Shown here: positions 34,825-44,019 of the stretch, one piece after another
Layout of the letters: every line of letters begins with the position of its first letter
Position numbering within the stretch: the first letter of the stretch is position 1
Assembly: GCF_016616425.1 (NCBI RefSeq)
Contig: NZ_CP067101.1
Location: forward strand, 2,356,001-2,420,000
Direction of reading: 5' to 3'
Length of the DNA stretch: 64,000 bases
DNA from: Bradyrhizobium diazoefficiens
GTDB lineage: Bacteria > Pseudomonadota > Alphaproteobacteria > Rhizobiales > Xanthobacteraceae
Translations under genes and position numbers: made by a program
Notes under the pieces: generated by a model
Databases searched by the model: none
What the model was told of the DNA's origin: nothing
The model's input: only the letters and a program-made list of their open reading frames with translations

Positions 34825-35577
34825 CTATTTTTCGCTGTTGCGGCTCGCGGGCTTCGAACCGACGATGTCGGTCAGGCGGATGCGGTCGAACTCGCTCCAG
34901 ACGTTCGCCAGCCAGTGCCGGACATAGCCGCGCAGCACGAACGAGTAGTTCGCGGCCTCGTCGTTGATGCCCTTGTTGGCGACGAATTTGAGGAACGGGA
35001 CCGAGGACACCTCGACCTGCTCGTAGGCCATTTCGTTGAGCTTGGGGATGGTCAGCTCGGTCGCGTCCTTGATGCGGTGAAAATAGGAATTGTAGGTCGC
35101 CTGGTCCCACTGGAAGAACTGGGTGTCGTTGATGAAGTTCTTCACCAGGAAATATTTCGCGCCGGACATGAAGCTCGCGGTCTCGGCGATCTCCTCCAGC
35201 GAGGCGATCGAGGGTCCCAGGATATGGAACACCGCAAACGTGATCTGGCCCGCCTTGGCGGCGTCGAGAAAGCCGATGTCGCGCAGCGAGGCGAGGGCCG
35301 GCGAAAGCAGGCCGGCGCGAACGTCGATCACGGTCACCGACGGGCTCACCGCATTGAGCGTGTCGAAGATCTTCATCTGGTCCGACGTCGTCGTCATGTC
35401 GACGATCTCGGTGATGTCGGGGTGGAAGCGCTTCAGGGTTCCGCGCGGCGACTCCGTGTCGAAGGCGCGCGTCGGCACGTTGTTGGCGGAAAAATAATCG
35501 AGCAAGGTCCGCGACACCGTGGTCTTGCCGACCCCGCCCTTGTCCGCGCCCACCACAACCACTGCCGGTTTTGCCAT
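34825..35577 (-). CDS. ParA/MinD-like ATPase
   Basis: A 250-residue protein with a full deviant Walker A, GADKGGVGKTTVSRTLLDYF, near residues 10-29, an Asp in AFDTESP (switch I) and TVIDVRAGLLS (switch II / Walker B). These ATPases dimerise on DNA or membrane with ATP and place cargo. No parB-like partner or parS site is apparent, and it is not next to the chromosomal par locus genes, so it is an orphan. The cargo is unknown. A palindrome lies 127 bases upstream of its ATG. Confidence 0.82.
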   Translation of the reverse strand: MAKPAVVVVGADKGGVGKTTVSRTLLDYFSANNVPTRAFDTESPRGTLKRFHPDITEIVDMTTTSDQMKIFDTLNAVSPSVTVIDVRAGLLSPALASLRDIGFLDAAKAGQITFAVFHILGPSIASLEEIAETASFMSGAKYFLVKNFINDTQFFQWDQATYNSYFHRIKDATELTIPKLNEMAYEQVEVSSVPFLKFVANKGINDEAANYSFVLRGYVRHWLANVWSEFDRIRLTDIVGSKPASRNSEK

Positions 35578-35703
35578 TGCTGTCCCCTAACGCGCGCCCC
35601 CGGTCGCGAGGTCGCGATCGGCCGGGCCCCAAATCGATGTCTCAAGGATGTCCCAAGTCTGCTGTTGGGCGCGAACATGGCAGAAACAAGGGAGAATTCA
35701 ATT

Positions 35704-35722
35704 CCGTAAGCTCCAGTTACGG
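35704..35722. promoter_or_regulatory. inverted repeat CCGTAA-N7-TTACGG
   Basis: Perfect six-base arms CCGTAA and TTACGG around GCTCCAG, flanked by AATT on the left and CAATT on the right. It lies in the 206-base gap between the ParA-like gene, whose promoter should be here, and the stop of the M48 gene. It could be an operator for the ParA-like pair or part of a terminator for the protease gene. There is no T-run, which argues for an operator. Confidence 0.4.
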
Positions 35723-35783
35723 CAATTCCCGAGGTTTTTCCCAACCGCGGCGAAACTCGCCTTGTGTGGTGGGAATCAGGTGC

Positions 35784-37016
35784 TCAATGGCGGCCCCAAG
35801 GACCCATAGAATTGTCCGTTGGACTGCCCGGCGGGTTGCTGGGAGAGGGTCCGGAGGGACTGGGTGCAGACACGGGCGGCGGGCTGGCCGATCCGTCGGC
35901 GTCGTCCCACGGGCCATGGCGCAGCGGCGGCGGAGCGTCCTGCGGACCGGCTTGCGTCCCCGGCTCTTCCGTCTCCTTCGCGAGCGTCGGCAGGGGACCG
36001 GGGTCGTGACCGCCGGCAAACTTGACCAGCGCGTCGACGCGGGACTGCACCGAGGGATGGGTCGCAAACAGATCGGCAAAGCCCTCGCGCGGATTGTCGA
36101 CGCAGAGCTCCATCACGGCCGATGTCGCACCGGGCAGTTCGCCGCGATTCTCGATCTTGCGCAGCGCCGAGATCATCGCATCGGGATCTTTCGTCAGCTC
36201 GACGGAGCCGGCGTCGGCGAGATATTCGCGTGACCGCGACAGCGCGAGCTTGACCACCTGCGACAGCAGCCAGGCCAGCACGATCAGCACGACCGCGATG
36301 ATGATCACGATGATTGCGCCGCCGCCGGAGCTCTTGCTCTCCCTCGACGATGAAGACGACCGCGACGAGGAGGAGCCTGAGGACCATGAGCCGCCGGCGC
36401 CGGAGCTCCAGTTGAGATTCGTGAACAGGCGGAAGAACAATTCGCCGAAGAAGCCGACCACGCCGGCGATGATGACGGCGACTATCATGAGCTGCACATC
36501 GCCGTTCTTGATGTGGGTCAGCTCGTGGCCCAGCACGGCCTCGATCTCCTTGTCGTCCAGCGCATCGAGCAGACCCGTGGTGACGGTGATGGAATATTGC
36601 CGCGGATTGAGGCCGGTCGCGAAGGCGTTCAGCGCCGGGCTCTCCATGATCTTCAGCTTCGGCATGGTGATGCCGCGCGAGATGCAGAGGTTTTCCAGCA
36701 GATTATAGAGCCGCGGCTGCTCCTGCCGGGTGATGTCGTGGCCGCCGGTCACCGCGTCGATCATCGACTGGTGGAAGAAATAGGCGATCACGACCCAGAC
36801 TACTGCTGCGATCGTCGCGAAGGGCGCGGCTTTGAGCAGGTCGGTGAGGGCGCGGCTCAGATAATAGGCCACCGTGCCATTGCCGTTGATGACGACCTCG
36901 GCGACCAGCGCGCCGGCATAGACCAGCACGTAGACCAGCATGAACAGGCCGCCGAGCAGCAGCATCGAACGAAACTTGTTCGAGGCGATGTGCGTGTAGA
37001 GACCATACGCGGCCAT
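35784..37016 (-). CDS. M48 family membrane metallopeptidase (HtpX-like)
   Basis: A 410-residue protease. Four hydrophobic segments flank the zinc site HELTH (VLGHELTHIKNGD, near residue 164-168) in the manner of HtpX, with the third ligand Glu in SREYLADAGSVELT. A Ser-rich low-complexity loop (SSGSSSSRSSSSSRESKSS) follows the third helix, and the C terminus is Pro/Ser-rich. The family degrades misfolded membrane proteins. It lies 33 bases after the lemA gene, an arrangement seen in many bacteria. Confidence 0.9.
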   Translation of the reverse strand: MAAYGLYTHIASNKFRSMLLLGGLFMLVYVLVYAGALVAEVVINGNGTVAYYLSRALTDLLKAAPFATIAAVVWVVIAYFFHQSMIDAVTGGHDITRQEQPRLYNLLENLCISRGITMPKLKIMESPALNAFATGLNPRQYSITVTTGLLDALDDKEIEAVLGHELTHIKNGDVQLMIVAVIIAGVVGFFGELFFRLFTNLNWSSGAGGSWSSGSSSSRSSSSSRESKSSGGGAIIVIIIAVVLIVLAWLLSQVVKLALSRSREYLADAGSVELTKDPDAMISALRKIENRGELPGATSAVMELCVDNPREGFADLFATHPSVQSRVDALVKFAGGHDPGPLPTLAKETEEPGTQAGPQDAPPPLRHGPWDDADGSASPPPVSAPSPSGPSPSNPPGSPTDNSMGPWGRH

Positions 37017-37049
37017 GACGCGAGTGCCCTGCCGGCCTATCGGCTCAAC

Positions 37050-37610
37050 TCAGAATTTCACCTGCGGCGCGGCCTCGACCTCGGTTCGGCTGGTGCCGAG
37101 ATCGAAGAACTCCTTCCTGGTGAAGCCGAACATGCCGGCGAACAGGGCGGCGGGCATTTGCTGGATGCCCGTGTTGTATTCCTGGACCGCGCTGTTGAAG
37201 AAGCGGCGGCTGGCCGCGATCTTGTTCTCGAGGTCGGAGAGCTCGCTGGCGAGCTGCTGGAAATTGGCGTTGGCCTTGAGGTCGGGATAGGCCTCCGACA
37301 GCGCGATCAGTCGGCCGAGCGCGCCGGAGAGCTGGTTCTCGGCCGCGGACACCTGCGCCGGACCCTGCGCCGACATCGCCGAATTGCGCGCCTTGACGAC
37401 GTCGTCGAGCGTGCCGCGCTCGTGCGAGGCATAGCCCTTCACCGTCTCGACCAGGTTCGGGATCAGATCGTGGCGCTGCTTGAGCTGCACGTCGATATCG
37501 GCAAAGGCCTGACCGACACGCTGGCTCAGCGCCACCAGGCGGTTGTAGGCACTGAAGGCCAAGAGCACGAGGACGGCGATGACGCCGAGAACGATCCAGC
37601 CGGTCGACAT
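37050..37610 (-). CDS. lemA: LemA family protein
   Basis: A 186-residue protein with one N-terminal helix (about 5-22) and a helical body with the LemA hallmarks YNRLVALSQRVGQAFADID, LKQRHDLIPNLVETVKGYA and ESERGT-like SHERGTLDDVVKAR, then YPDLKANANFQQL and RRFFNSAVQEYN. LemA is thought to scaffold in the envelope, and its gene is often paired with an HtpX/M48 protease gene, as here. CAGGAG lies seven bases before the ATG at 37610. The in-frame extension upstream is not coding-like. Confidence 0.92.
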   Translation of the reverse strand: MSTGWIVLGVIAVLVLLAFSAYNRLVALSQRVGQAFADIDVQLKQRHDLIPNLVETVKGYASHERGTLDDVVKARNSAMSAQGPAQVSAAENQLSGALGRLIALSEAYPDLKANANFQQLASELSDLENKIAASRRFFNSAVQEYNTGIQQMPAALFAGMFGFTRKEFFDLGTSRTEVEAAPQVKF

Positions 37611-37748
37611 GGAGAACTCCTGAAGGGGAAGAAGGCGGGCGCTAGGGTAGACCAATTTGGCGCAGGGCGAGAGCCCCCGCGAAGAGGGAGGGTAAGACTG
37701 GGTCGGATCGGGAACCATCCGAGTTCAAGGCAAGAGCCCGGAAGGAGG

Positions 37749-38726
37749 TTAACTTTCGGACAGGATGGCGTCGCCCCAGCGCCAGCGCCGGGCGTCCGCA
37801 TACGCAACCTTGTCACGCCGTGGGACCTTCGTCGCTGCGACACCGTCCTCGGTGCAAAGCTTGGCCGTGATGTCGGCCTTGCCGACATTCGGCGGCGCCA
37901 GCACGCGCGCGGCGCGCGCCGCGGGCGGCGTGCGGGTCAGGGCGACGTAGATGAAGCGCTCGTCCTCGAACGGCACCTCGGCGGCTTTGATCTGGCGGTG
38001 CGCCTGTGAGCGCGGTAGGCGCTGGGAAAAATGGCACCAGTCGGGCGCCGTCAAGGGGCAGGGCTTTTCGTGCGGGCAGGGGGCGGCGACGTAAGCGCCC
38101 AGCGCGATCAGCTGCTGCCGCAAAGCGAGGATGCGTGTGTAGCCCGCGGGCGTGCCGGGCTCGATCACGACCAGCGCGTGACGCGCCTTCGCCCACATTG
38201 CTTCCGCGAGTTTGCGTTGATCGCCCTCGCTCAGCTCGCCGACGACGTAGCTCGCAACGACGAGATCGGCTTCGGAAACGTCGGCGAGATTCGCGCCGGC
38301 ATCGCCCGGTAAATAGCGGCACTCCGCCAATCGCGAGCTGTCGCGCGCCAGCTCGAGAGCCAGCCGGCTGAGCGTGGCGTTGGCGTCGAGCAGGGTAAAA
38401 TCCTGCAGCGAGGAGAATGCTTCGGCGGCAGCCCAACTCGCAGTGCCCGGACCCGCGCCGACGTCGAGCAGCGTTTCCGGGGTGAGGTACGGAGCGACCC
38501 CCGTCAAGGCATTGAGGCTTGCAGCAACCGCCGCGTAGGTCGCCGGCATGCGAGCCAGCGCATAGGCGAGGGCATCGGCTTCAGACCTGATCGTGCCGGA
38601 GCCGCCACCGGCGCGATAGGCGGTCGAGATTTTCCGTGACCGTTGTGCCGCGTCGCTGCGCGAAAAGCCCTGGAGCTTGCCGTCGAGGGCAGCCTTCAGT
38701 TCTGCGGGGAGGGTGGGCGAGATCAT
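37749..38726 (-). CDS. Rsm22/METTL17-family SAM-dependent methyltransferase-like protein
   Basis: A 325-residue protein of the Rsm22 family, linked to the small ribosomal subunit. It has a SAM site LLDVGAGPGTASWAAAEAF, and a C-terminal Cys-rich motif CPHEKPCPLTAPDWCHF, which in the mitochondrial homologue METTL17 belongs to an iron-sulfur site. Most of the family is thought to assist small-subunit assembly, with doubtful methylation. It lies 23 bases beyond the end of the upstream repeat region and ahead of lemA, from which it is separated by 138 bases. Confidence 0.85.
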   Translation of the reverse strand: MISPTLPAELKAALDGKLQGFSRSDAAQRSRKISTAYRAGGGSGTIRSEADALAYALARMPATYAAVAASLNALTGVAPYLTPETLLDVGAGPGTASWAAAEAFSSLQDFTLLDANATLSRLALELARDSSRLAECRYLPGDAGANLADVSEADLVVASYVVGELSEGDQRKLAEAMWAKARHALVVIEPGTPAGYTRILALRQQLIALGAYVAAPCPHEKPCPLTAPDWCHFSQRLPRSQAHRQIKAAEVPFEDERFIYVALTRTPPAARAARVLAPPNVGKADITAKLCTEDGVAATKVPRRDKVAYADARRWRWGDAILSES

Positions 38727-38734
38727 ATTCCCAT

Positions 38735-38835
38735 CGTCATGCCCCGCGCAGGCGGGGCATCCAGTATTCCGAGACGGTAGCGGTCAACCGAGAAGCTGCG
38801 GCGTACTGGATCATCCGCTTTCGCGGATGATGACG
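38735..38835. repeat. dispersed intergenic repeat with two hairpins
   Basis: Starts CGTCATGCCCCGCGCAGGCG and ends CGGATGATGACG. Hairpin one pairs CCCCGC with GCGGGG; hairpin two pairs ATCATCCGC with GCGGATGAT. TCCAGTA and TACTGGA are also inverted. It lies between the Rsm22-like gene and the stop of smc. Related wording occurs at 43863-43984. Confidence 0.7.
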
Positions 38836-38861
38836 TCAATGGTTGTGGTTGGGCGGCAGTC

Positions 38862-41800
38862 TCACGCCACGTTCTGGTCGAGGATGTCCACCGCCTCTTG
38901 CAGGCTCACCGACACCAGCTGCGAGACGCCCCGCTCGGCCATGGTGACGCCGAACAGGCGGTTCATCCGCGCCATCGTGATCGGATTGTGTGTGATGATG
39001 ATGAAGCGCGTGTCGGTCGAACCCGTCATCTCGTGCAACAGGTTGCAGTACCGTTCGACGTTGTGGTCGTCAAGCGGCGCGTCGACTTCGTCCAGCACGC
39101 AGATCGGCGAGGGGTTGGTGAGGAACACCGCGAAGATCAGCGCCATCGCGGTCAGCGCCTGCTCGCCGCCCGAGAGCAGCGACAGCGTCTGCGGCTTCTT
39201 GCCCGGCGGCTTGGCGATGATTTCGAGGCCGGCTTCCAGCGGGTCGTCGCTCTCGATCAGGTGCAGCGCGGCCTCGCCGCCGCCGAACAACTCGACGAAC
39301 AGGCGCTTGAAGTGGTTGTTGACCACCTCGAAAGAGGTCAGGAGCCGCTCGCGCGCTTCCTTGTTGAGGCTCTGGATGCCCTGGCGCAGCCGTTTGATGG
39401 CTTCGACGAGGTCGTCGCGCTCGGTGACGAGCCCGGTGTGCTGGGTCTCGACCTCGCGCAGCTCTTCCTCGGCGCGCAGATTGACTGCGCCGAGGCGCTC
39501 GCGGTCGCGGCGCATCTTTTCGAGGTCTTCCTCGATGTCGTGCAATGGCGGCAGCTCCGCGCCGGGCTCGATCTCGGCGAGGCCGGCAACAGCCTGCGGC
39601 TCGACCTCCAGCATGTCGCGGATCTCGCGCTCGATGTCCTCGAGCCGGCGCCGCGCGCCTTCCATGCGTTCCTCGGCGCGGGCAGTGGCCTCGCGAGAGC
39701 TGGACAGCGCTTCGAGCGTCAGCTTGGCGACGCGGTCGGTCTCCGCCATCGCGCTTTCCGCGGTGGCGAGCGCGTCGGCGGCCATGCGGCGATCGTTTTC
39801 GGCGTATTCGATCTCGGTGATCAGCGCGCTGCGCTTCTCGGCAAACACGGCCGGCGCGTTTTCGAGGTCGCTGCGCTCGATCGTCAGCTCGGCGATGCGG
39901 GCCTGGATGGTGTCGATATGGGAGGCCGCGCTTTCCTTGCGGTTCTGCCACTCGGTACGCTCGGCGAGGATCGCCTGCACGCGGCGATCGGCCAGCTCGG
40001 CCTCGCGTGCCAGCGCCTGCGCCTCGGCGCGGACCTGGGCGGCCATGCGGCGATGGCCCTCGATATCGCTGCGGACGGCGGCCAGACGGGTCTCGGTGTC
40101 CTCGCTCGACGGCAGCTCGGAGATGCCGGCTTCAGCGTATTCATACGCGGCTTCGGCCTCGGCGCGGTCGGCGGCGAGACGGCTGTGCGCTTCCGACAAT
40201 GTCGCCTTGCGCGCGGCGTGGCGGCTGATCTCGCGCTCGGCGGTGGCATGGCGCTCGCGCGCGACGTTGAGCTCGCGCTGCGCGGCGCGCCAGGCTTCGC
40301 GCGAAGCGCCTTCGGTGCTGGCCGCCATCTGCAGCTCGGATTCGGCGTTCTCCAGCGCCTGGCGCTTGATCTGCGCGTCGATGCGGGCCTGCTCCAGCTC
40401 GTTCTCGATGTCGACGAGACGGGCGCGCTCGGCAAGACGCCGGGCGGCACCGGTCGGCGCATGAGCCGCCGCGACAAAGCCGTCCCAGCGCCAGACATCG
40501 CCCTCGGGCGAGACCAGCCGCTGTCCGGTCTTGAGCTGCGAGACCAGCTCGGCGCCGCGCTCACGCGGCACCACGCCGATCTGGGCCAGACGGCGTGCCA
40601 GCTCGGCCGGCGCCTGCACGTGGCTGGCGAGCGGCTCGACGCCTTCGGGCAAGGCCGGATCATCTTCGGCAAGACCGACATTGGTCCAGCGCATCGGCGC
40701 CGACGGGTCGATCGGCGCATCGAGATCGTCGCCGAGTGCGGCGCCGATCGCCTTCTCAAATCCCTTGTCGACGCTGATGCCGTCGATGATCGGCGGCCAC
40801 AGATTCTTGGTCTCGCCGTTGACGATCTTGGAGATCGTGCGTGCCTCGGTCTCGAGCCGCTGCACGCGCTTGTCCGCTTCGACGAGCGGCGAACGCGAGG
40901 ATTCCAGCGTCTGGCGGGCGGCGACGTGGGCAGCTTCGCTGGCCTGCGCGGCCGCCTCGGAGGCTGCAAGCGTCTGCTCCGCGGTCTCGACCGTCGCCGT
41001 CAGCTCGTCCAGATCGCCGAAGCCGCCGGTCTCATCAGCAAGTTTCTGCTCTTCGGCGGCGACGTTCGCAATCTCCTGGTCGAGCCGGGCGAGCTTGTCG
41101 CGGTGGGTGCGGACGTTGGCCTCTAACTGGTTGCGCTTGGCGGTGAGGTCGGCGAGCGCAGTGGTGAGCTCGGCGAATTGCTGCTCGGTTTCGGTCAGCA
41201 CCGCTTCGGCCTCGCCGACGCGCTCGTCGACGCCGGAACGCTTCTCGACGCGCGACTTGATCTCTTCCTTCAGCTCGGCGTCTTCGGCGTCGAGCCGCTG
41301 CAGCGCGACGTCGGCGTCCATGGTCTGCTGCTGGGCGCGGGAGATGTCGCCCTCGAACTGGGCGAGGCGACGCTCGAGCTCGGCGACGCGCTCCTTGGCG
41401 CGCTCTTCCTCGCGGTCGAGCAGCTCGCGGGCATTGGTCAGGCGCTGCAAGCCCGCAGCGGCGCGCGCTTCCGCATCGCGCAGCGCCGGCATTTCGGCGG
41501 CGCGAATGGCCTGAATGCGGGCGGCTTCAGCCTGGTGCTGGGTGCGCTCGGCCATCTCGCGGACCGCGAGATCGTGCGTGTGGCCGGACTCGTTGACTTC
41601 GGCGTGGGCGCCAATCCAGCGAAGATGGAACAGGGTGGCCTCGGCCTTGCGGACCTTGGCCGCGACTTCGCGATAGCGCACGGCCTGGCGGGCCTGCTTC
41701 TTCAGGCCCTCCATTTGCCCTGCGAGCTGGCCGATCACGTCCTCGACGCGGGTGAGGTTGGTTTCGGCCGCCTTCAGCCGCAGCTCGGCCTCGTGGCGGC

Positions 41801-42326
41801 GGGCATGCAGACCGGCGACGCCGGCTGCGTCTTCCAGCACGCGGCGGCGTTGCTCGGGCTTGGCCTGGATGATCTCGCCGATCTTGCCCTGGTGGACGAG
41901 GGCGGGCGAGCGCGCGCCGGTGGCGGCATCGGCGAACAGGATCTGCACGTCACGGGCGCGGACGTCGCGGCCGTTGATGCGATAGACCGAGCCCGCCTCG
42001 CGCTCGATGCGGCGGGAGATTTCGAGCAGCTGGCTGTCGTTCATCGCCGCCGGCGCGGTGCGATCGGCGTTGTCGATCGTCATCGTCACTTCGGCGTGGT
42101 TGCGCGCGGGACGGTTGCCGGAACCGGCGAAGATCACCGCATCCATGTCGGCGGCGCGCAGCGACTTGTAGGAGGTCTCGCCCATCGCCCAGCGCAGCGC
42201 CTCGACCAGATTCGACTTGCCGCAGCCGTTGGGTCCGACCACGCCGGTCAGGCCGGGCTCGATGACGAAGTCCGTGGGCTCAACGAAGGACTTGAAGCCG
42301 TGAAGGCGCAGGCGGGTGATTTTCAT
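38862..42326 (-). CDS. smc: chromosome segregation protein SMC
   Basis: An 1154-residue SMC protein. Walker A GPNGCGKSNLVEALRWAMGE is near residues 31-50, followed by a long coiled coil, a hinge (about 500-640, centred on GDDLDAPIDPSAPMRW), a second coiled coil, signature LSLLSGGEQAL near 1048-1058 and Walker B CVLDEVDAPLDD near 1076-1088. It loops and condenses DNA together with ScpA and ScpB, which are not in the window. The ATG at 42326 (MKITRLRLHGFKSF) is preferred to a GTG two codons earlier. A DsbA-type gene, DUF721 and mutY follow upstream, a conserved alphaproteobacterial neighbourhood. Confidence 0.97.
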   Translation of the reverse strand: MKITRLRLHGFKSFVEPTDFVIEPGLTGVVGPNGCGKSNLVEALRWAMGETSYKSLRAADMDAVIFAGSGNRPARNHAEVTMTIDNADRTAPAAMNDSQLLEISRRIEREAGSVYRINGRDVRARDVQILFADAATGARSPALVHQGKIGEIIQAKPEQRRRVLEDAAGVAGLHARRHEAELRLKAAETNLTRVEDVIGQLAGQMEGLKKQARQAVRYREVAAKVRKAEATLFHLRWIGAHAEVNESGHTHDLAVREMAERTQHQAEAARIQAIRAAEMPALRDAEARAAAGLQRLTNARELLDREEERAKERVAELERRLAQFEGDISRAQQQTMDADVALQRLDAEDAELKEEIKSRVEKRSGVDERVGEAEAVLTETEQQFAELTTALADLTAKRNQLEANVRTHRDKLARLDQEIANVAAEEQKLADETGGFGDLDELTATVETAEQTLAASEAAAQASEAAHVAARQTLESSRSPLVEADKRVQRLETEARTISKIVNGETKNLWPPIIDGISVDKGFEKAIGAALGDDLDAPIDPSAPMRWTNVGLAEDDPALPEGVEPLASHVQAPAELARRLAQIGVVPRERGAELVSQLKTGQRLVSPEGDVWRWDGFVAAAHAPTGAARRLAERARLVDIENELEQARIDAQIKRQALENAESELQMAASTEGASREAWRAAQRELNVARERHATAEREISRHAARKATLSEAHSRLAADRAEAEAAYEYAEAGISELPSSEDTETRLAAVRSDIEGHRRMAAQVRAEAQALAREAELADRRVQAILAERTEWQNRKESAASHIDTIQARIAELTIERSDLENAPAVFAEKRSALITEIEYAENDRRMAADALATAESAMAETDRVAKLTLEALSSSREATARAEERMEGARRRLEDIEREIRDMLEVEPQAVAGLAEIEPGAELPPLHDIEEDLEKMRRDRERLGAVNLRAEEELREVETQHTGLVTERDDLVEAIKRLRQGIQSLNKEARERLLTSFEVVNNHFKRLFVELFGGGEAALHLIESDDPLEAGLEIIAKPPGKKPQTLSLLSGGEQALTAMALIFAVFLTNPSPICVLDEVDAPLDDHNVERYCNLLHEMTGSTDTRFIIITHNPITMARMNRLFGVTMAERGVSQLVSVSLQEAVDILDQNVA

Positions 42327-42544
42327 AAGCACGCATCTCTGTTGGCAGGCGCGAATCCCCCTGCCGGGACAATACCATGGAAGGCAATGTCGCTGTCTGG
42401 GTGAGTCGCGCGAGGCGGCTCATGCGGCTGGACAATGGCCGCGGTGCGCCGCGAGGGCAACCGGCGAAAGCCGCTTTTCCCAAGGGATTTATGCCGGGAA
42501 TGATACGGCTTTGGAGATGCGAATCAGGCCTTGAGCGCGACGAA

Positions 42545-43201
42545 TCAGCTCTTCAGCAGCGCATTGATCTTCTTGGCGAATTCCTCGAACGAGGTCTCGC
42601 CCTTGATCTTCTCGCCGTTGATGAAGAAGGTCGGCGTCGAATCGACCTTCAGAACGTCGCTGGCGTATTTCTGGTCGGCGGCGATCTTGTCGAGCAGCGC
42701 CTGGTCCTTCAGACAGGCCTCGACCTGCTGCTGGGTGAGACCGGCCTGCTTGCCGATCCGCGTCAAGGTCTCCGTCGTGTTCTTCACCACCCACTCGCTC
42801 TGCTGGCGGAACAGCATGTCGGTGACCGCGAAGTATTTCGGCGCGTCACCCTTGGCGATGCAGCGCGACAGCATCGAGCCGGCGGCGGCCTTGATGTCGA
42901 GCGGGAACTCGCGGAAGATGTAACGCACCTTGCCGGTGTCGATGTATTCCTTCTTGATCTTGGGGAACACCTGCTCGTTGAAGGCGGCGCAGTGCGGGCA
43001 GGTCATCGAGGCGTACTCGGTGATGGTGACAGCGGCGTCCTTCGGGCCCAGCGCCATGTCGGGCAGCGACACGGGCTTCGCCACATCGGCGGCAGACTGT
43101 GCCATCGCTTCAGAGATGAATCGCAGCGGCGAGAGCCCGGCGAGCGCGGCAAGCCCGGTCAGCGACAGCATCGTAGTGAAGGCGCGGCGGGTGATGATCA
43201 C
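42545..43201 (-). CDS. DsbA-type thioredoxin-fold protein
   Basis: A 218-residue periplasmic thiol oxidoreductase. The N terminus has ITRRAFTTMLSLTGLAALAG, a possible twin-arginine signal, with cleavage near AMAQS. The active site is CPHC (Cys68, Cys71), and TPTFFINGEKI is the cis-Pro loop. This is the thioredoxin_4/DsbA_2-like group, often encoded beside mutY and smc in alphaproteobacteria. The start is GTG with GGGAG seven bases before it. The redox partner is not in the window. Confidence 0.88.
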   Translation of the reverse strand: MIITRRAFTTMLSLTGLAALAGLSPLRFISEAMAQSAADVAKPVSLPDMALGPKDAAVTITEYASMTCPHCAAFNEQVFPKIKKEYIDTGKVRYIFREFPLDIKAAAGSMLSRCIAKGDAPKYFAVTDMLFRQQSEWVVKNTTETLTRIGKQAGLTQQQVEACLKDQALLDKIAADQKYASDVLKVDSTPTFFINGEKIKGETSFEEFAKKINALLKS

Positions 43202-43327
43202 GGTCGGCTCCCGAATTGGTGTGGTCTCGCCCGGGTTCCCGCCCGGGCGGCCTGTCGCTAGCTTGAAACGTCCTTAGAGGCAATGGCGAGCCGCAAGCAC
43301 TGGTCCAGATTAAGGGCAGAATAAGGC

Positions 43328-43819
43328 TCAATTTCGCTTGATGGCGGCCCCCAGCCGCGCCAGCGCCGTCTTCAGTTGTTCATCTTCGATGTCGCCAAGG
43401 CTCTCCGCCACCTTGGCCACCGATTTGGGATCGGGGGGGCCGGGCCGCGCCATCCGCCGGGCGCGCGACAGCGGGGCCTGGCGGAAGGCGAGCTTGCCAA
43501 CCGCGCTCCAGCCGAAGAAACGGTTGACCCGCTCCAGGATGACGTCGGCAGAGTGCTGGATCTCCAGCGCCATCGGCCCCTCGACCCGCAGCACCAGGGT
43601 TGCCGGCTCCTGCGGCTGGCCCTCCACCGGCCGTGGCCATTGCATCTTCAGCGGCTCGGCATGGGCCGCGATCTCCGGTCCGGCAATCTGCGCCCAGCGC
43701 GTCACCAGCTCGCGCGCGGCAAATCCCTGCTTGGCATAGGCCTCGGCAAAGACGTCGTTGAGCAGGAGCGATAGCGGCTTGGCGCTGATGGGACCGGGTT
43801 TGGGAGGGAATTTGGACAT
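43328..43819 (-). CDS. DUF721 / DciA-like protein
   Basis: A 163-residue protein. The segment GFAARELVTRWAQIAGPEIAAHAEPLKMQWPR and the following strand-rich ATLVLRVEGPMALEIQHSADVILERVN and FFGWSAVGKLAF match DUF721, the KH-like domain of the replicative helicase loader DciA. A C-terminal basic extension has the LSRARRMARPGPP segment. A role in loading DnaB is likely but inferred. It lies between the DsbA-type gene and the divergent mutY. Confidence 0.85.
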   Translation of the reverse strand: MSKFPPKPGPISAKPLSLLLNDVFAEAYAKQGFAARELVTRWAQIAGPEIAAHAEPLKMQWPRPVEGQPQEPATLVLRVEGPMALEIQHSADVILERVNRFFGWSAVGKLAFRQAPLSRARRMARPGPPDPKSVAKVAESLGDIEDEQLKTALARLGAAIKRN

Positions 43820-43862
43820 GTGGACCTTATAGCACCGCGCGCGATGCGTCAGGAACTGCTGC

Positions 43863-43984
43863 CGTCATGGCCGGGCTTTGTCCCGCCTGCGCGGCCGAAG
43901 CCGCTTCGGCGAGGCGGAGGCCCGGCCATCCCAGTCTTGCCGCGAAGAAACACGTGGATGCCCGCGACAGGCGCGGGCATGACG
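43863..43984. repeat. dispersed intergenic repeat
   Basis: Starts GTCATGGCCGGGCTTTGTCC and ends GCCCGCGACAGGCGCGGGCATGAC. The ends are inverted (GTCATG / CATGAC), and an inner GGCCGAAGCCGCTTCGGCGA palindrome is present. It lies in the divergent gap between the DUF721 gene and mutY, so it may overlap the mutY promoter. Confidence 0.7.
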
Positions 43985-44019
43985 TGGAGAGACCGGCGCG
44001 TTGCCGCTACAGTGTAGCC

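Noticed and set aside
34825..35577. Possible chromosomal parA of the parAB-gidB locus
   Set aside because: No parB, gidB or parS-like sequence is adjacent, and the rest of the protein departs from Soj/ParA after the P-loop.
35704..35722. CCGTAA palindrome as a terminator of the M48 protease gene
   Set aside because: It lies upstream of the ParA-like start, beyond neither gene's natural end on the right strand (the M48 gene ends at 35784 running leftwards toward it), and lacks a T-run. Operator is kept as a weak alternative; terminator is not ruled out fully.
38898..41126. Long plus-strand open frame opposite smc
   Set aside because: It is a codon-bias shadow; the minus strand has all SMC motifs in order.
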